Shown: positions 1 to 6,113 of the stretch, in pieces
Numbering within the stretch: position 1 is the stretch's first letter
Layout of the letters: the number at the start of each line of letters is the position of its first letter
Assembly: GCA_000433255.1 (NCBI GenBank)
Contig: HF998234.1
Span: 1-7,075, forward strand
Direction of reading: 5' to 3'
Length of the DNA stretch: 7,075 nt
Origin: Coprobacillus sp. CAG:605
GTDB taxonomy: Bacteria; Bacillota_I; Bacilli_A; RF39; UBA660
The notes under the pieces: model-generated
The model's input: only the letters and a program-made list of their open reading frames with translations
Told to the model about the DNA's origin: nothing
Database searches by the model: none
Position numbers and translations under genes: made by a program

Positions 1-5
1 TGGTG

Positions 6-61
6 AATATAAAAGACTGTATGACAAAGTTGATTTGAAAAATCGACTTTGTCAACAGCCT
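6..61 (-). terminator. Probable intrinsic terminator of the VanY-like gene
   Basis: Read leftwards, the RNA folds into a long stem: the arm at 61-40 pairs with 36-14, with one bulged base (21), one C/A mismatch (45/31) and one G-U wobble (59/16), around a 3-nt loop. The 3' arm is followed directly by a U-rich tail (14-6, UUUUAUAUU), the arrangement of a Rho-independent terminator. It lies about 20 bases past the stop codon of the leftward carboxypeptidase gene. Read rightwards the same DNA also forms a stem but has no U-tract. Confidence 0.65.
14..61. repeat. Long imperfect palindrome (22-bp arms)
   Basis: The inner arms 22-36 and 40-54 are complementary over 15 positions except 31/45, which is G-U on the plus-strand RNA. 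The outer arms 14-20 and 55-61 extend the stem with one mismatch and a single bulged base at 21. Arms this long exceed what a terminator needs, so the element may be a dispersed palindromic repeat that doubles as a terminator. Its copy number cannot be judged from one copy. Confidence 0.6.
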
Positions 62-62
62 G

Positions 63-94
63 AAATAGACTCTATAAAGGTCTATTTATTTTCT
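63..94 (+). terminator. Possible rightward terminator overlapping the VanY-like stop codon
   Basis: An 8-bp perfect stem (63-70 with 80-87, AAATAGAC/GTCTATTT) with a 9-nt loop is followed by a U-rich stretch (85-94) on the plus strand. This could end transcription of a rightward gene lying before the window. The 3' arm includes the stop codon of the convergent carboxypeptidase gene (82-84). The tail is interrupted by an A and the stem is AT-rich, so strength is doubtful. Confidence 0.4.
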
Positions 95-1038
95 ACATAA
101 TAAGCATAATATTCATCAAAAGTAATATTTTCACTATGAATACGACTAGCTACATCTACACCAACATAACGATAATGCCAAGGCTCATAATTAAACCCTG
201 TAATATCTTCTAAACCCTCTGGATACCTTTGAATAAACCCATACTTATAAGCATTATTCAAAAGCCATGTATTAGCAGGACTTTCCTTAAAATCATCGCC
301 ACTATAATTATATTGGTCTATATCCATAGCGTATCCACTTTGATGTTCGGAATACCCAGCCCTTGCTGTATAACTATCCGCCGCTGCTTCGCCCTTAATA
401 CGCTTCCTACCAACCCAAGTATTATCTTGATCCTTATAAGAACGATAAGAACCATTCATAATAAGTTGAATATCTTCACTTAACGCTGCATTATACATCT
501 TAACAAAAGCCTCCAACACATTTTGATAAACCTTATTACCAGCAAACCCATATTTACCACTAACACTAACCATATCACTATCAGTATAATTCTCATCTAA
601 TTTATAATACTTATTAACTAACATCAATTCCCCAAGAGTGGTATCCGCATTCCTAGAATTATCGTAAAACGCCTCATTCCTATGTACATTAACCATAGCG
701 ATAACCTTACTTAAGTTCATATCTTTATTTTTCTCTTTATACTCTAAATACTTATCTAAATTATCATAAATAAAATATTTTTCTAAGAAAAGCTCATACA
801 AAGTACTATTATAATCTCTATTTAAAAACAAATTAATTCTATCTTCTTCATATCCCAATATTGTACTAACTTCATCTGTACTATAACCCTTTTGTAATAA
901 CAAATACTCATTTGACTTCTTATAATCAATATCTTCCTTTATCTTACTACCAACAATACAAACTACAACTAAAACAAGAATTCCAAGTATAACTAACTTA
1001 GGTCCTTTTTTTAACTTAAACTTTACTTTTTTCTTCAA
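82..1038 (-). CDS. Membrane-anchored VanY-type D-alanyl-D-alanine carboxypeptidase (peptidase M15B)
   Basis: This 318-residue protein should trim the C-terminal D-alanine (or, in LdcB-like relatives, cleave an L,D bond) of peptidoglycan stem peptides outside the membrane. After a lysine-rich start, residues 15-30 form one membrane segment, with the catalytic part facing the wall. The M15B zinc site is complete: the SxHxxGxAxD motif at 230-239 gives His232 and Asp239, and the ExxH of EPWH (285-288) gives catalytic Glu285 and ligand His288. The substrate-region motif NGSYRSYKDQ is at 195-204. Residues about 40-150 are a family-typical N-terminal region rich in charged helices. The start is TTG: an in-frame TGA lies three codons upstream and AAGGTG sits 7 bases before it. 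It is transcribed away from the hydrolase gene. No vanR/S or other resistance genes are nearby, so housekeeping wall remodelling is likelier than glycopeptide resistance. DD versus LD specificity cannot be read from sequence. Confidence 0.93.
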   Translation of the reverse strand: MKKKVKFKLKKGPKLVILGILVLVVVCIVGSKIKEDIDYKKSNEYLLLQKGYSTDEVSTILGYEEDRINLFLNRDYNSTLYELFLEKYFIYDNLDKYLEYKEKNKDMNLSKVIAMVNVHRNEAFYDNSRNADTTLGELMLVNKYYKLDENYTDSDMVSVSGKYGFAGNKVYQNVLEAFVKMYNAALSEDIQLIMNGSYRSYKDQDNTWVGRKRIKGEAAADSYTARAGYSEHQSGYAMDIDQYNYSGDDFKESPANTWLLNNAYKYGFIQRYPEGLEDITGFNYEPWHYRYVGVDVASRIHSENITFDEYYAYYVENK

Positions 1039-1045
1039 ATACCTT

Positions 1046-1051
1046 CACCTT
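1046..1051 (-). promoter_or_regulatory. Ribosome binding site fixing the TTG start of the VanY-like gene
   Basis: AAGGTG on the minus strand lies 7 bases before the TTG at 1038-1036. No ATG or GTG is available in frame between the upstream in-frame TGA and this TTG, so the site decides the start. Confidence 0.75.
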
Positions 1052-1065
1052 ACTTTACTATTTAA

Positions 1066-1074
1066 ATTATACCA
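1066..1074 (-). promoter_or_regulatory. Extended -10 promoter of the VanY-like gene
   Basis: The minus strand reads TGG-TATAAT, a perfect -10 hexamer with the TGn extension of sigma-A promoters. The predicted transcript start is near 1059, leaving an untranslated leader of about 20 bases that contains the ribosome binding site. The -35 position (about 1089-1094) has no good match, which an extended -10 can compensate for. Confidence 0.7.
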
Positions 1075-1090
1075 CAATAACCTTAATTTA

Positions 1091-1099
1091 TGATATTAT
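1091..1099 (+). promoter_or_regulatory. Extended -10 promoter of the hydrolase/regulator unit
   Basis: The plus strand reads TGA-TATTAT, a 5-of-6 -10 hexamer with TGn extension. A transcript would begin near 1106, about 26 bases before the AGGTGA ribosome binding site. No convincing -35 box is seen. The element occupies the -35 position of the divergent promoter and lies within an imperfect palindrome (1083-1106). Confidence 0.5.
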
Positions 1100-1130
1100 A
1101 TATTAACCAAAGAAATTTCATATAAAAGAG

Positions 1131-1137
1131 TAGGTGA
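1131..1137 (+). promoter_or_regulatory. Ribosome binding site choosing ATG 1143 over GTG 1134
   Basis: TAGGTGA matches the 3' part of the consensus AGGAGGTGA and stands 5 bases before ATG 1143. The alternative in-frame GTG at 1134 is part of this site itself and has only a weak purine run before it, so the ATG is the better start. Confidence 0.7.
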
Positions 1138-1142
1138 CTAAA

Positions 1143-2219
1143 ATGAATAGTATTATCTCTTATGCTAAAGAAGAAACTAGAAGTATTAAAGAATTTCCTT
1201 TTAATGATGTTGACTCTCTTATTTTAAGTACGCTCATTTATCTTGATTTTAGCAAATTTGTATCTCCATTAAAAGACCATAAAGACTTTGTTTACTTTAA
1301 TTCTATAAATAATTATGATGCCCTACTTACTGAGCCTTCTTATAAAAGATTAAAAATTAATTTAATTAAAGCAATCCAAACATCACCTCGTTTTCAAAAC
1401 TTAAAAATGAATTATTATGACGACATTCATGATATCAAAAATGAACTCCAGTTTTGCGCTATTACTTTTAAATTAGATAACCTAACTTATATTGCTTTTC
1501 GGGGTACTGACGATACCTTAACCGGCTGGAAAGAAGATTTTAATATGGCTTATAAGTGCCCAGTTCCTGCCCAAAAAATGGCTGTTAAATACTTAAATCA
1601 AGTATCATACCATTTAGGGGGATACCTTTATATTGGTGGGCATTCTAAAGGAGGAAACCTCGCTATATATTCTGCCATGAATACTCATATCCTTAACAAA
1701 TTCCGTATCAAAAAAATCTATAGCCATGACGGCCCTGGTTTTAAAAAAGAAATCTATGAAAGCATCCCTTATCGTATAATCGCCAGTAAAATTAGTAAAA
1801 CTATTCCTACATCTTCCATCATTGGTTTACTTTTATATACCCGTGAACAAATAAAAATCGTTAAAAGCCGTAGTTTTGGTATTTTTCAACATTCCTCCTT
1901 CAACTGGATTGTTAAAAATAGTGACTTCATCTACGAAGAAACAACCACCAAGGACTCTAAAATAATTGACAATACCATAAGCGACTGGCTAAACGAAACT
2001 ACTGACGAATCTCGTGCCCTCTTCATCAACACAATATTCAGTATTTTAAGGTATGAATCTATCCACAGCAGTGGCGACATTTTAAAAAACTGGTATCCTT
2101 ATTATAAGTCAGTCAAAAATAAAATTAATAAACTAGACCCCATAACCAAAAAGAAAATCGACGAGTTATTTAAAAAACTATTATATTTCAGTCTAAAAAA
2201 TATTAAAGAAACTAAGTGA
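1143..2219 (+). CDS. Mbeg1-like (DUF2974) alpha/beta-hydrolase, putative lipase/esterase
   Basis: This 358-residue protein belongs to the Mbeg1-like/DUF2974 branch of lipase-like alpha/beta hydrolases, common in Bacillota and without an established substrate. The landmarks are YIAFRGTDDTLTGWKEDF (116-133, the lipase strand with FRGT), the nucleophile elbow GGHSKGGN (165-172) with Ser168, SHDGPGF (194-200) supplying a likely acid Asp196, and GIFQHSSFNW (246-255) with candidate catalytic His250. The triad therefore looks intact. There is no signal peptide or membrane segment, so a cytoplasmic location is expected. The start is ATG 1143, because AGGTGA lies at the right distance. A GTG three codons upstream is possible but overlaps the ribosome binding site. 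The stop is TGA, and the XRE regulator gene begins 15 bases later, so the two are probably co-transcribed. Assignment to the hydrolase fold is secure; the substrate is unknown. Confidence 0.88.
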   Translation: MNSIISYAKEETRSIKEFPFNDVDSLILSTLIYLDFSKFVSPLKDHKDFVYFNSINNYDALLTEPSYKRLKINLIKAIQTSPRFQNLKMNYYDDIHDIKNELQFCAITFKLDNLTYIAFRGTDDTLTGWKEDFNMAYKCPVPAQKMAVKYLNQVSYHLGGYLYIGGHSKGGNLAIYSAMNTHILNKFRIKKIYSHDGPGFKKEIYESIPYRIIASKISKTIPTSSIIGLLLYTREQIKIVKSRSFGIFQHSSFNWIVKNSDFIYEETTTKDSKIIDNTISDWLNETTDESRALFINTIFSILRYESIHSSGDILKNWYPYYKSVKNKINKLDPITKKKIDELFKKLLYFSLKNIKETK

Positions 2220-2234
2220 AAGTAAGGACCATTT

Positions 2235-3296
2235 ATGAACGGAAAAAAAATAGGAGAATTCCTTAAAGAACAAAGAATAAAAAACAATTTAACTCAAGAT
2301 GAACTGGCAAGTAAGTTATATGTCTCTAGATACGTTATTAGTAAATGGGAACGTGGCATAAGAATCCCTTCTACTGATTATCTAACTAAACTAAGTACTA
2401 TCTTAAATATCAATGTTACTGATATCTTAAATGGTGGTATCGTTAATAAAGAAAACTTAAATAAAGTAACCATTGACATCATTAAATACCAAGATAAAAA
2501 AATAAAACATTTAATGTATATCATGTCTCTAATTATTATCTTTCTTATCACTATATTTTCCACTATCTTTCTTATTAACAATTTTAATTCTATCAAAGTT
2601 TATAACGTAGTTGGAAGTTCTGAAAAATACAAGTTAGAAGATGGTTTAATATCTCTTTCTAAAGAAAATGTTCACATGAACTTAGGCTATATAAATAGCG
2701 ATACATATATGAAATATAAACTATATTTTATCTTAGATAATAATAAATATTTAATTCAAGGATCAGATGATAACTACATAGTATATACTAATACTTTCAG
2801 TCCTGATGAAGATTACGATTATGATACTTTTAAAAAAGCTCTTTCTAATCTCTACATTGATATTTATGATGAAGATAATTCAATAACTACTATAAAACTT
2901 AATACTAATATAATATTTAAAAATGATAAATTATTTTATCCCAAATATAAGAAAGAGTTAGAACCAGAAGAATGGTCAAATGATACTGTTGTTTTGCCTT
3001 CTTACATAAAGAAAAACTTTAAGTTTAATAATAATACTAAAAAATATGAGATTGCTTATAAGGAAGATGGCTGTGATTATACTGCTGGTTATTTAATGGA
3101 TGGTACGTTATTTACAGCTAGCGAAGTCTGTAAAAATAGTGAAAAAGTTTATTTTTATCATATTGATTTGAGTGAAGTGGTATGTATTTTTACTATTGGT
3201 GACAAGTCGTATCATAAAAGTTTAAGTTTATTTGAAGACTATAACGATAAGGACTATTTATATTTTAAAAAGAAGTTCCTATTTATGCTTGATTAA
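2235..3296 (+). CDS. Membrane-anchored XRE-family transcriptional regulator with external domain
   Basis: This 353-residue protein has three parts. Residues 6-65 are a typical XRE helix-turn-helix domain (TQDELASKLYVSRYVISKWERG at 20-41, then a hydrophobic third part ending in DILNG). Residues about 93-114 form one strongly hydrophobic membrane span. Residues 115-353 form an external domain I do not recognise, rich in Tyr, Asp, Asn and Lys. With the DNA-binding end inside and a large external part, it looks like a one-component membrane sensor that transmits an envelope signal to a promoter. The external part has three cysteines (280, 299, 317). AAGGA 6 bases before ATG supports the start. 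It lies 15 bases after the hydrolase gene and is followed by a terminator. Its targets are unknown; the divergent promoter region upstream and the exported cassette downstream are the obvious candidates. The HTH call is secure and the sensing role is inference. Confidence 0.87.
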   Translation: MNGKKIGEFLKEQRIKNNLTQDELASKLYVSRYVISKWERGIRIPSTDYLTKLSTILNINVTDILNGGIVNKENLNKVTIDIIKYQDKKIKHLMYIMSLIIIFLITIFSTIFLINNFNSIKVYNVVGSSEKYKLEDGLISLSKENVHMNLGYINSDTYMKYKLYFILDNNKYLIQGSDDNYIVYTNTFSPDEDYDYDTFKKALSNLYIDIYDEDNSITTIKLNTNIIFKNDKLFYPKYKKELEPEEWSNDTVVLPSYIKKNFKFNNNTKKYEIAYKEDGCDYTAGYLMDGTLFTASEVCKNSEKVYFYHIDLSEVVCIFTIGDKSYHKSLSLFEDYNDKDYLYFKKKFLFMLD

Positions 3297-3302
3297 GGAT
3301 GT

Positions 3303-3327
3303 AGCCAAAATGGCTCTTTCTTTTTTT
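3303..3327 (+). terminator. Intrinsic terminator after the XRE regulator gene
   Basis: A short perfect stem (AGCCA 3303-3307 with TGGCT 3311-3315, 3-nt loop) is followed by CTTTCTTTTTTT. It begins 6 bases after the regulator's stop codon. The 5-bp stem is short, so some readthrough into the exported cassette is possible. The only DNA between it and the next ribosome binding site is about 28 bases. Confidence 0.75.
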
Positions 3328-3371
3328 ATGAAATTATTTAATAATGAAACTAGAAAGGAGAGGATGTCAGT

Positions 3372-4067
3372 TTGAAAAAGAAATTAATTCTTGCTATTTT
3401 GACTATTTCTATATGTTTTATCCAAAGTATAAATAAGGTTAATGCTAGTGAAGACAATTTTACAAATAAAGAAAAACAATATATTGAAGAGTTGTACGGA
3501 AATGACTACATACTTTCTGTTGAGGAAAAAGCTTGGATAAAGAATATGAATATAGATAGGAATGGCTATTCTATTGTTAGTAACGACGATTTTATTGCTC
3601 CATATGATATGGCTACTGAAACTGAAATGAAAAGTATAAGAATTTCAAATTCTAATGGCAAAGTAACAATTGTTTCAAGTTGGAAAAAAGAATCTCAAGT
3701 AAAAAATTATGATGTAATAGCAGCAAGATTTCAAAATGCAAGTTGGAATGAAAATAAAAAATACTTTTCAATAATTAATTCGTCAACAAAATATAAATGC
3801 ACAGACTTTAAAGTGTTTGAAAACGGAGTTGGATGTTCATTCAAATTACCAAATAGAGTAAAAAATATGCTAGTAACTTTATACTTTGAAGTTTCTGGTA
3901 GCGGTACAGTTTATGCAACATATCAACACTCTAAAACAAACAGATTAACATTGAATGATAGCAAAAATTATTCTTTATCATCCAATGGATATGGAAAAGT
4001 ATTGCAATTCAACAATAAAGTTGCACCTTACTATGACAATATGAGAGGTGTAGAAATAAACATTTAA
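3372..4067 (+). CDS. Secreted protein of unknown function, first gene of exported cassette
   Basis: I do not recognise a named domain in this 231-residue protein. Residues 1-25 form a clear Sec signal peptide: a KKK start, a hydrophobic core, and a VNA cleavage site before Ser26. There is no lipobox, so the mature protein should be released. Residues 30-75 are acidic and aromatic, with the pattern FTNKEKQYIEELYG (30-43). The rest (about 87-231) looks like a beta-rich domain with WKKESQVKNYDVIAARF at 104-120. This resembles a style of secreted protein I associate with uncultured gut Bacillota, an impression I cannot verify. Cys143 and Cys155 could form a disulfide. The start is TTG, with AGGAG plus AGG upstream; the nearby ATG 3364 is out of frame and stops after three codons. 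The C39-like peptidase gene follows after 23 bases, so it could be substrate, partner or inhibitor. It is certainly a gene; function unknown. Confidence 0.82.
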   Translation: MKKKLILAILTISICFIQSINKVNASEDNFTNKEKQYIEELYGNDYILSVEEKAWIKNMNIDRNGYSIVSNDDFIAPYDMATETEMKSIRISNSNGKVTIVSSWKKESQVKNYDVIAARFQNASWNENKKYFSIINSSTKYKCTDFKVFENGVGCSFKLPNRVKNMLVTLYFEVSGSGTVYATYQHSKTNRLTLNDSKNYSLSSNGYGKVLQFNNKVAPYYDNMRGVEINI

Positions 4068-4090
4068 AATAAGAAAGAAGGAAAAAAATT

Positions 4091-4873
4091 ATGAAATTTA
4101 AAAATGTATTATTAGTATCAGCTATGGTACTAACTAGCCTTAGCATTTCTAAAGTAAATGCAAAACAAATAGCGGACGAAAAGTGCTATAACTATTATAG
4201 TAAAGACGAAATAAATTATATTTTAGAACAAAGCGACCCAAAAGACCTTGATTTAACATGCAAGAACGGAACAATATTTACTGACGAAAAGTTATATAAA
4301 GACGAGCACCTAAACGAAGACATTCCAGCACCATATTATTTTACAACTACATTAGATGTTCCAACTTATCAACAAGAAAAAAACTATTATTGTGGATATG
4401 CCTCAACTAAAGAAGTTATTCAATTTATAACTGGCTCTTCTAAATCTCAATCACAATATGCAAGTGAAATGGGAACTAGTGGCAGTAGTGCTGTTGTTTA
4501 TAAAATTAGAAACTTATTAAATAAGTATGTAAGTGCTCCAAAATACTCATACACTTTAGGAACAAATTATAGTCTTGAATCATTTAAAAATTTAGTTCAA
4601 AATAATATCAATAACAAAAGACCAATTATTATGCATGCTAAAGCAAATTCTCTACCTTTATATAAAAATGCAAGTAGTAACGTATGGCATTATTATGTAA
4701 TTAATGGTTATTCAGTATCTGCAGAAGGTAATGCTAAATATATTATGTATGTTGACTCATTCAAAGCTAATTATGGTTCAGGAAGCACTCTAGGTCGTCA
4801 TGACGCTCCAGTAAGTGATGTCCTAAAAACAGTTCAAGTATCAGGAAAATCTCGTTATATAATTCATTCTTAA
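4091..4873 (+). CDS. Secreted C39-like (papain-fold) cysteine peptidase
   Basis: This 260-residue protein is exported and carries a C39-like peptidase domain. Residues 1-24 are a signal peptide ending in VNA. Residues 25-80 may be a propeptide or linker with Cys32 and Cys57. From about 88 the domain follows the family order: VPTYQQEKNYYCGYAS with nucleophile Cys101 and probable oxyanion Gln95 six residues before it, then WHYYVINGY with His200, then YVDSF with Asp222. The catalytic triad thus appears complete. Unlike bacteriocin-export C39 domains it is not fused to an ABC transporter and acts outside the cell, so leader-peptide removal by a transporter is not its role. GAAGGA lies 8 bases before ATG. 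It sits 23 bases after the unrecognised secreted-protein gene and 10 before the membrane-anchored partner. Its substrate is unknown: a neighbouring exported protein, host or competitor protein, or peptidoglycan peptide are all possible. Confidence 0.85.
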   Translation: MKFKNVLLVSAMVLTSLSISKVNAKQIADEKCYNYYSKDEINYILEQSDPKDLDLTCKNGTIFTDEKLYKDEHLNEDIPAPYYFTTTLDVPTYQQEKNYYCGYASTKEVIQFITGSSKSQSQYASEMGTSGSSAVVYKIRNLLNKYVSAPKYSYTLGTNYSLESFKNLVQNNINNKRPIIMHAKANSLPLYKNASSNVWHYYVINGYSVSAEGNAKYIMYVDSFKANYGSGSTLGRHDAPVSDVLKTVQVSGKSRYIIHS

Positions 4874-4880
4874 TGAGGTG
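4874..4880 (+). promoter_or_regulatory. Ribosome binding site choosing ATG 4884 over GTG 4878
   Basis: TGAGGTG matches GAGGTG of the consensus, whose position in the 16S pairing allows the short 3-base gap to ATG 4884. The in-frame GTG at 4878 is the end of this site and so is unlikely to be the start. Confidence 0.65.
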
Positions 4881-4883
4881 TTT

Positions 4884-5987
4884 ATGAAAAAGAAATTAAT
4901 TCTTACAATATCCATAATTATAATAGTTGCCCTAATAGGAGGTATCATTCTAAGTAAAAAGGCTAAAGAAAATACTACAACTAATCAAGATATTAAATAC
5001 ACTGCTAATATTAAAGAGCTAGATTTAACTAAGCAAATGAAAACAGAACTAAACAAAATATCTCATAATAATTCCTTATACTATGACATAACTGGGTCAA
5101 ATTCTAAAAACTACTATGGCATAATTTATGAAGAACCAGACTCAGGACTTGCTAATTCCATTGGCGTATTTTCCTATGATAAATCTTCTAAAAAATTAGA
5201 AATAACTAAACATAACTTTCATTCTAGTATCATAGGATACACATCCTACAACAATAACTACTATTATATTGCCCTAACGGACAACCAAGACTCTGGCTAC
5301 AACTATCAATTAATAAAAAACAACTATGACTTAACAAACGCTGAAACTATAAAATCAGGTTATAACTACCTAGTTACTAATATGCCAGTTCTAATTAATA
5401 ATAGTGCATACTTCTATTGTCAAGATAAGATAGATAAAAATTCTAACTTAGAAGACCAAATTTGCAACCTTTATTCTTTAAAAGATAATAAAGAAATAAC
5501 TATTAATAACTATCAAACTTCTAAAGAATATCTAACTAAAACTTGGAATATCTCAATTAAAAATAACAATATCTATCTTGACTTAATTAAAGATGATACA
5601 TCAAGTATCTACGAAAAAAATTTGGATAATACTCAAAGTAATTCTTTATTTACTACGAAAAACATTTTTTCTTATATTAAATTAAATGATGCATTAGTTT
5701 TAACTACATTAGACGAAAAAGAATCTTCTACACTTCAAGTTGTAAAAAATAATCAAAGTATTCTAACTAAAGATTATGCAGGTGTAATTAACATTTATAA
5801 AGTATCTTCAACCAAAGTCCTAATTGAAAGCAATAATAAATATGAAATATACAACTTAGAAAATAATAAAATTCAAGAAATAACTTTTAACGAAGATATA
5901 TCCGGATACAAAATAAGATTCTTAGAAAATAACATTTTATTAATTACTAATGATTTAGATAGTAAAATTATTGAAATAACTACTTAA
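4884..5987 (+). CDS. Membrane-anchored extracytoplasmic protein, possibly beta-propeller
   Basis: I do not recognise a family in this 367-residue protein. Residues 5-24 are a hydrophobic span after KKK with no clear cleavage site, so it is probably an N-terminal membrane anchor with the rest outside. The external part repeatedly shows short strands of the form 'YY(Y/G)I..' and 'LY..D..' separated by polar turns (for example 66-69, 77-82, 126-131, 174-179, 194-199, 229-234, 310-315). That pattern suggests a beta-propeller such as DUF5050-like proteins; this is inference from spacing, not a motif match. Cys179 and Cys194 could form a disulfide. The start is ATG 4884 (a GTG two codons earlier overlaps the ribosome binding site). 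It is the third and last gene of the exported cassette, 10 bases after the C39-like peptidase gene, with a terminator 4 bases after its stop. It may be a surface receptor or docking partner for the two secreted proteins. Confidence 0.8.
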   Translation: MKKKLILTISIIIIVALIGGIILSKKAKENTTTNQDIKYTANIKELDLTKQMKTELNKISHNNSLYYDITGSNSKNYYGIIYEEPDSGLANSIGVFSYDKSSKKLEITKHNFHSSIIGYTSYNNNYYYIALTDNQDSGYNYQLIKNNYDLTNAETIKSGYNYLVTNMPVLINNSAYFYCQDKIDKNSNLEDQICNLYSLKDNKEITINNYQTSKEYLTKTWNISIKNNNIYLDLIKDDTSSIYEKNLDNTQSNSLFTTKNIFSYIKLNDALVLTTLDEKESSTLQVVKNNQSILTKDYAGVINIYKVSSTKVLIESNNKYEIYNLENNKIQEITFNEDISGYKIRFLENNILLITNDLDSKIIEITT

Positions 5988-5991
5988 GAAC

Positions 5992-6027
5992 AAACCTTGT
6001 GCCCATAAACATGAGGTTTTTCTTTTT
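5992..6027 (+). terminator. Strong intrinsic terminator of the exported cassette
   Basis: A 10-bp stem (5992-6001 with 6010-6019, including two G-U pairs) with an 8-nt loop is followed by an almost unbroken T run to 6027. It starts 4 bases after the stop codon and separates the cassette from the ppaC gene. Confidence 0.85.
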
Positions 6028-6054
6028 ATTTCGCCACTTTTATGCAAAAAAATT

Positions 6055-6083
6055 TTCCCATATATAACAAAGTATGATATAAT
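6055..6083 (+). promoter_or_regulatory. Sigma-A promoter of ppaC
   Basis: A perfect TATAAT at 6078-6083 is preceded by TGA (6075-6077), an extended -10. TTCCCA at 6055-6060, 17 bases upstream, is a 4-of-6 match to the -35 consensus. A transcript would start near 6090, just before the AAGGAAG ribosome binding site at 6098-6104. Confidence 0.75.
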
Positions 6084-6113
6084 TAATTATCGACAAAAAG
6101 GAAGTGTAGTAGT

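Noticed and set aside
2..100. Open plus-strand frame from the left edge to a TAA at 98-100, which could be the tail of an upstream gene.
   Set aside because: It runs straight through both hairpins and into the convergent gene, has no start in the window, and the translated text looks like repeat sequence rather than a protein end.
229..483. Plus-strand 84-codon open frame.
   Set aside because: It lies antisense inside the VanY-like gene, whose catalytic motifs prove the minus-strand frame; no ribosome binding site of its own.
2102..2596. Two minus-strand open frames of 61 and 72 codons.
   Set aside because: They are antisense shadows of the hydrolase end and the XRE gene start; the hydrophobic look comes from reading AT-rich lysine/asparagine codons backwards.
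3364..3375. Three-codon frame (ATG to TGA) overlapping the TTG start, resembling a translational-coupling leader.
   Set aside because: Its ATG is only 3 bases after AGGAG, too close for efficient initiation, and such a short frame arises easily by chance.
4091..4873. C39 domain taken as a sign of a bacteriocin export locus.
   Set aside because: There is no ABC transporter, no double-glycine precursor peptide and the protein has its own signal peptide, so it belongs with free-standing C39-like secreted peptidases.
6051..6065. AATTTTC run upstream of ppaC resembling half of a CodY box.
   Set aside because: The other half does not match and only about 10 of 15 positions fit, which is expected by chance in AT-rich DNA.
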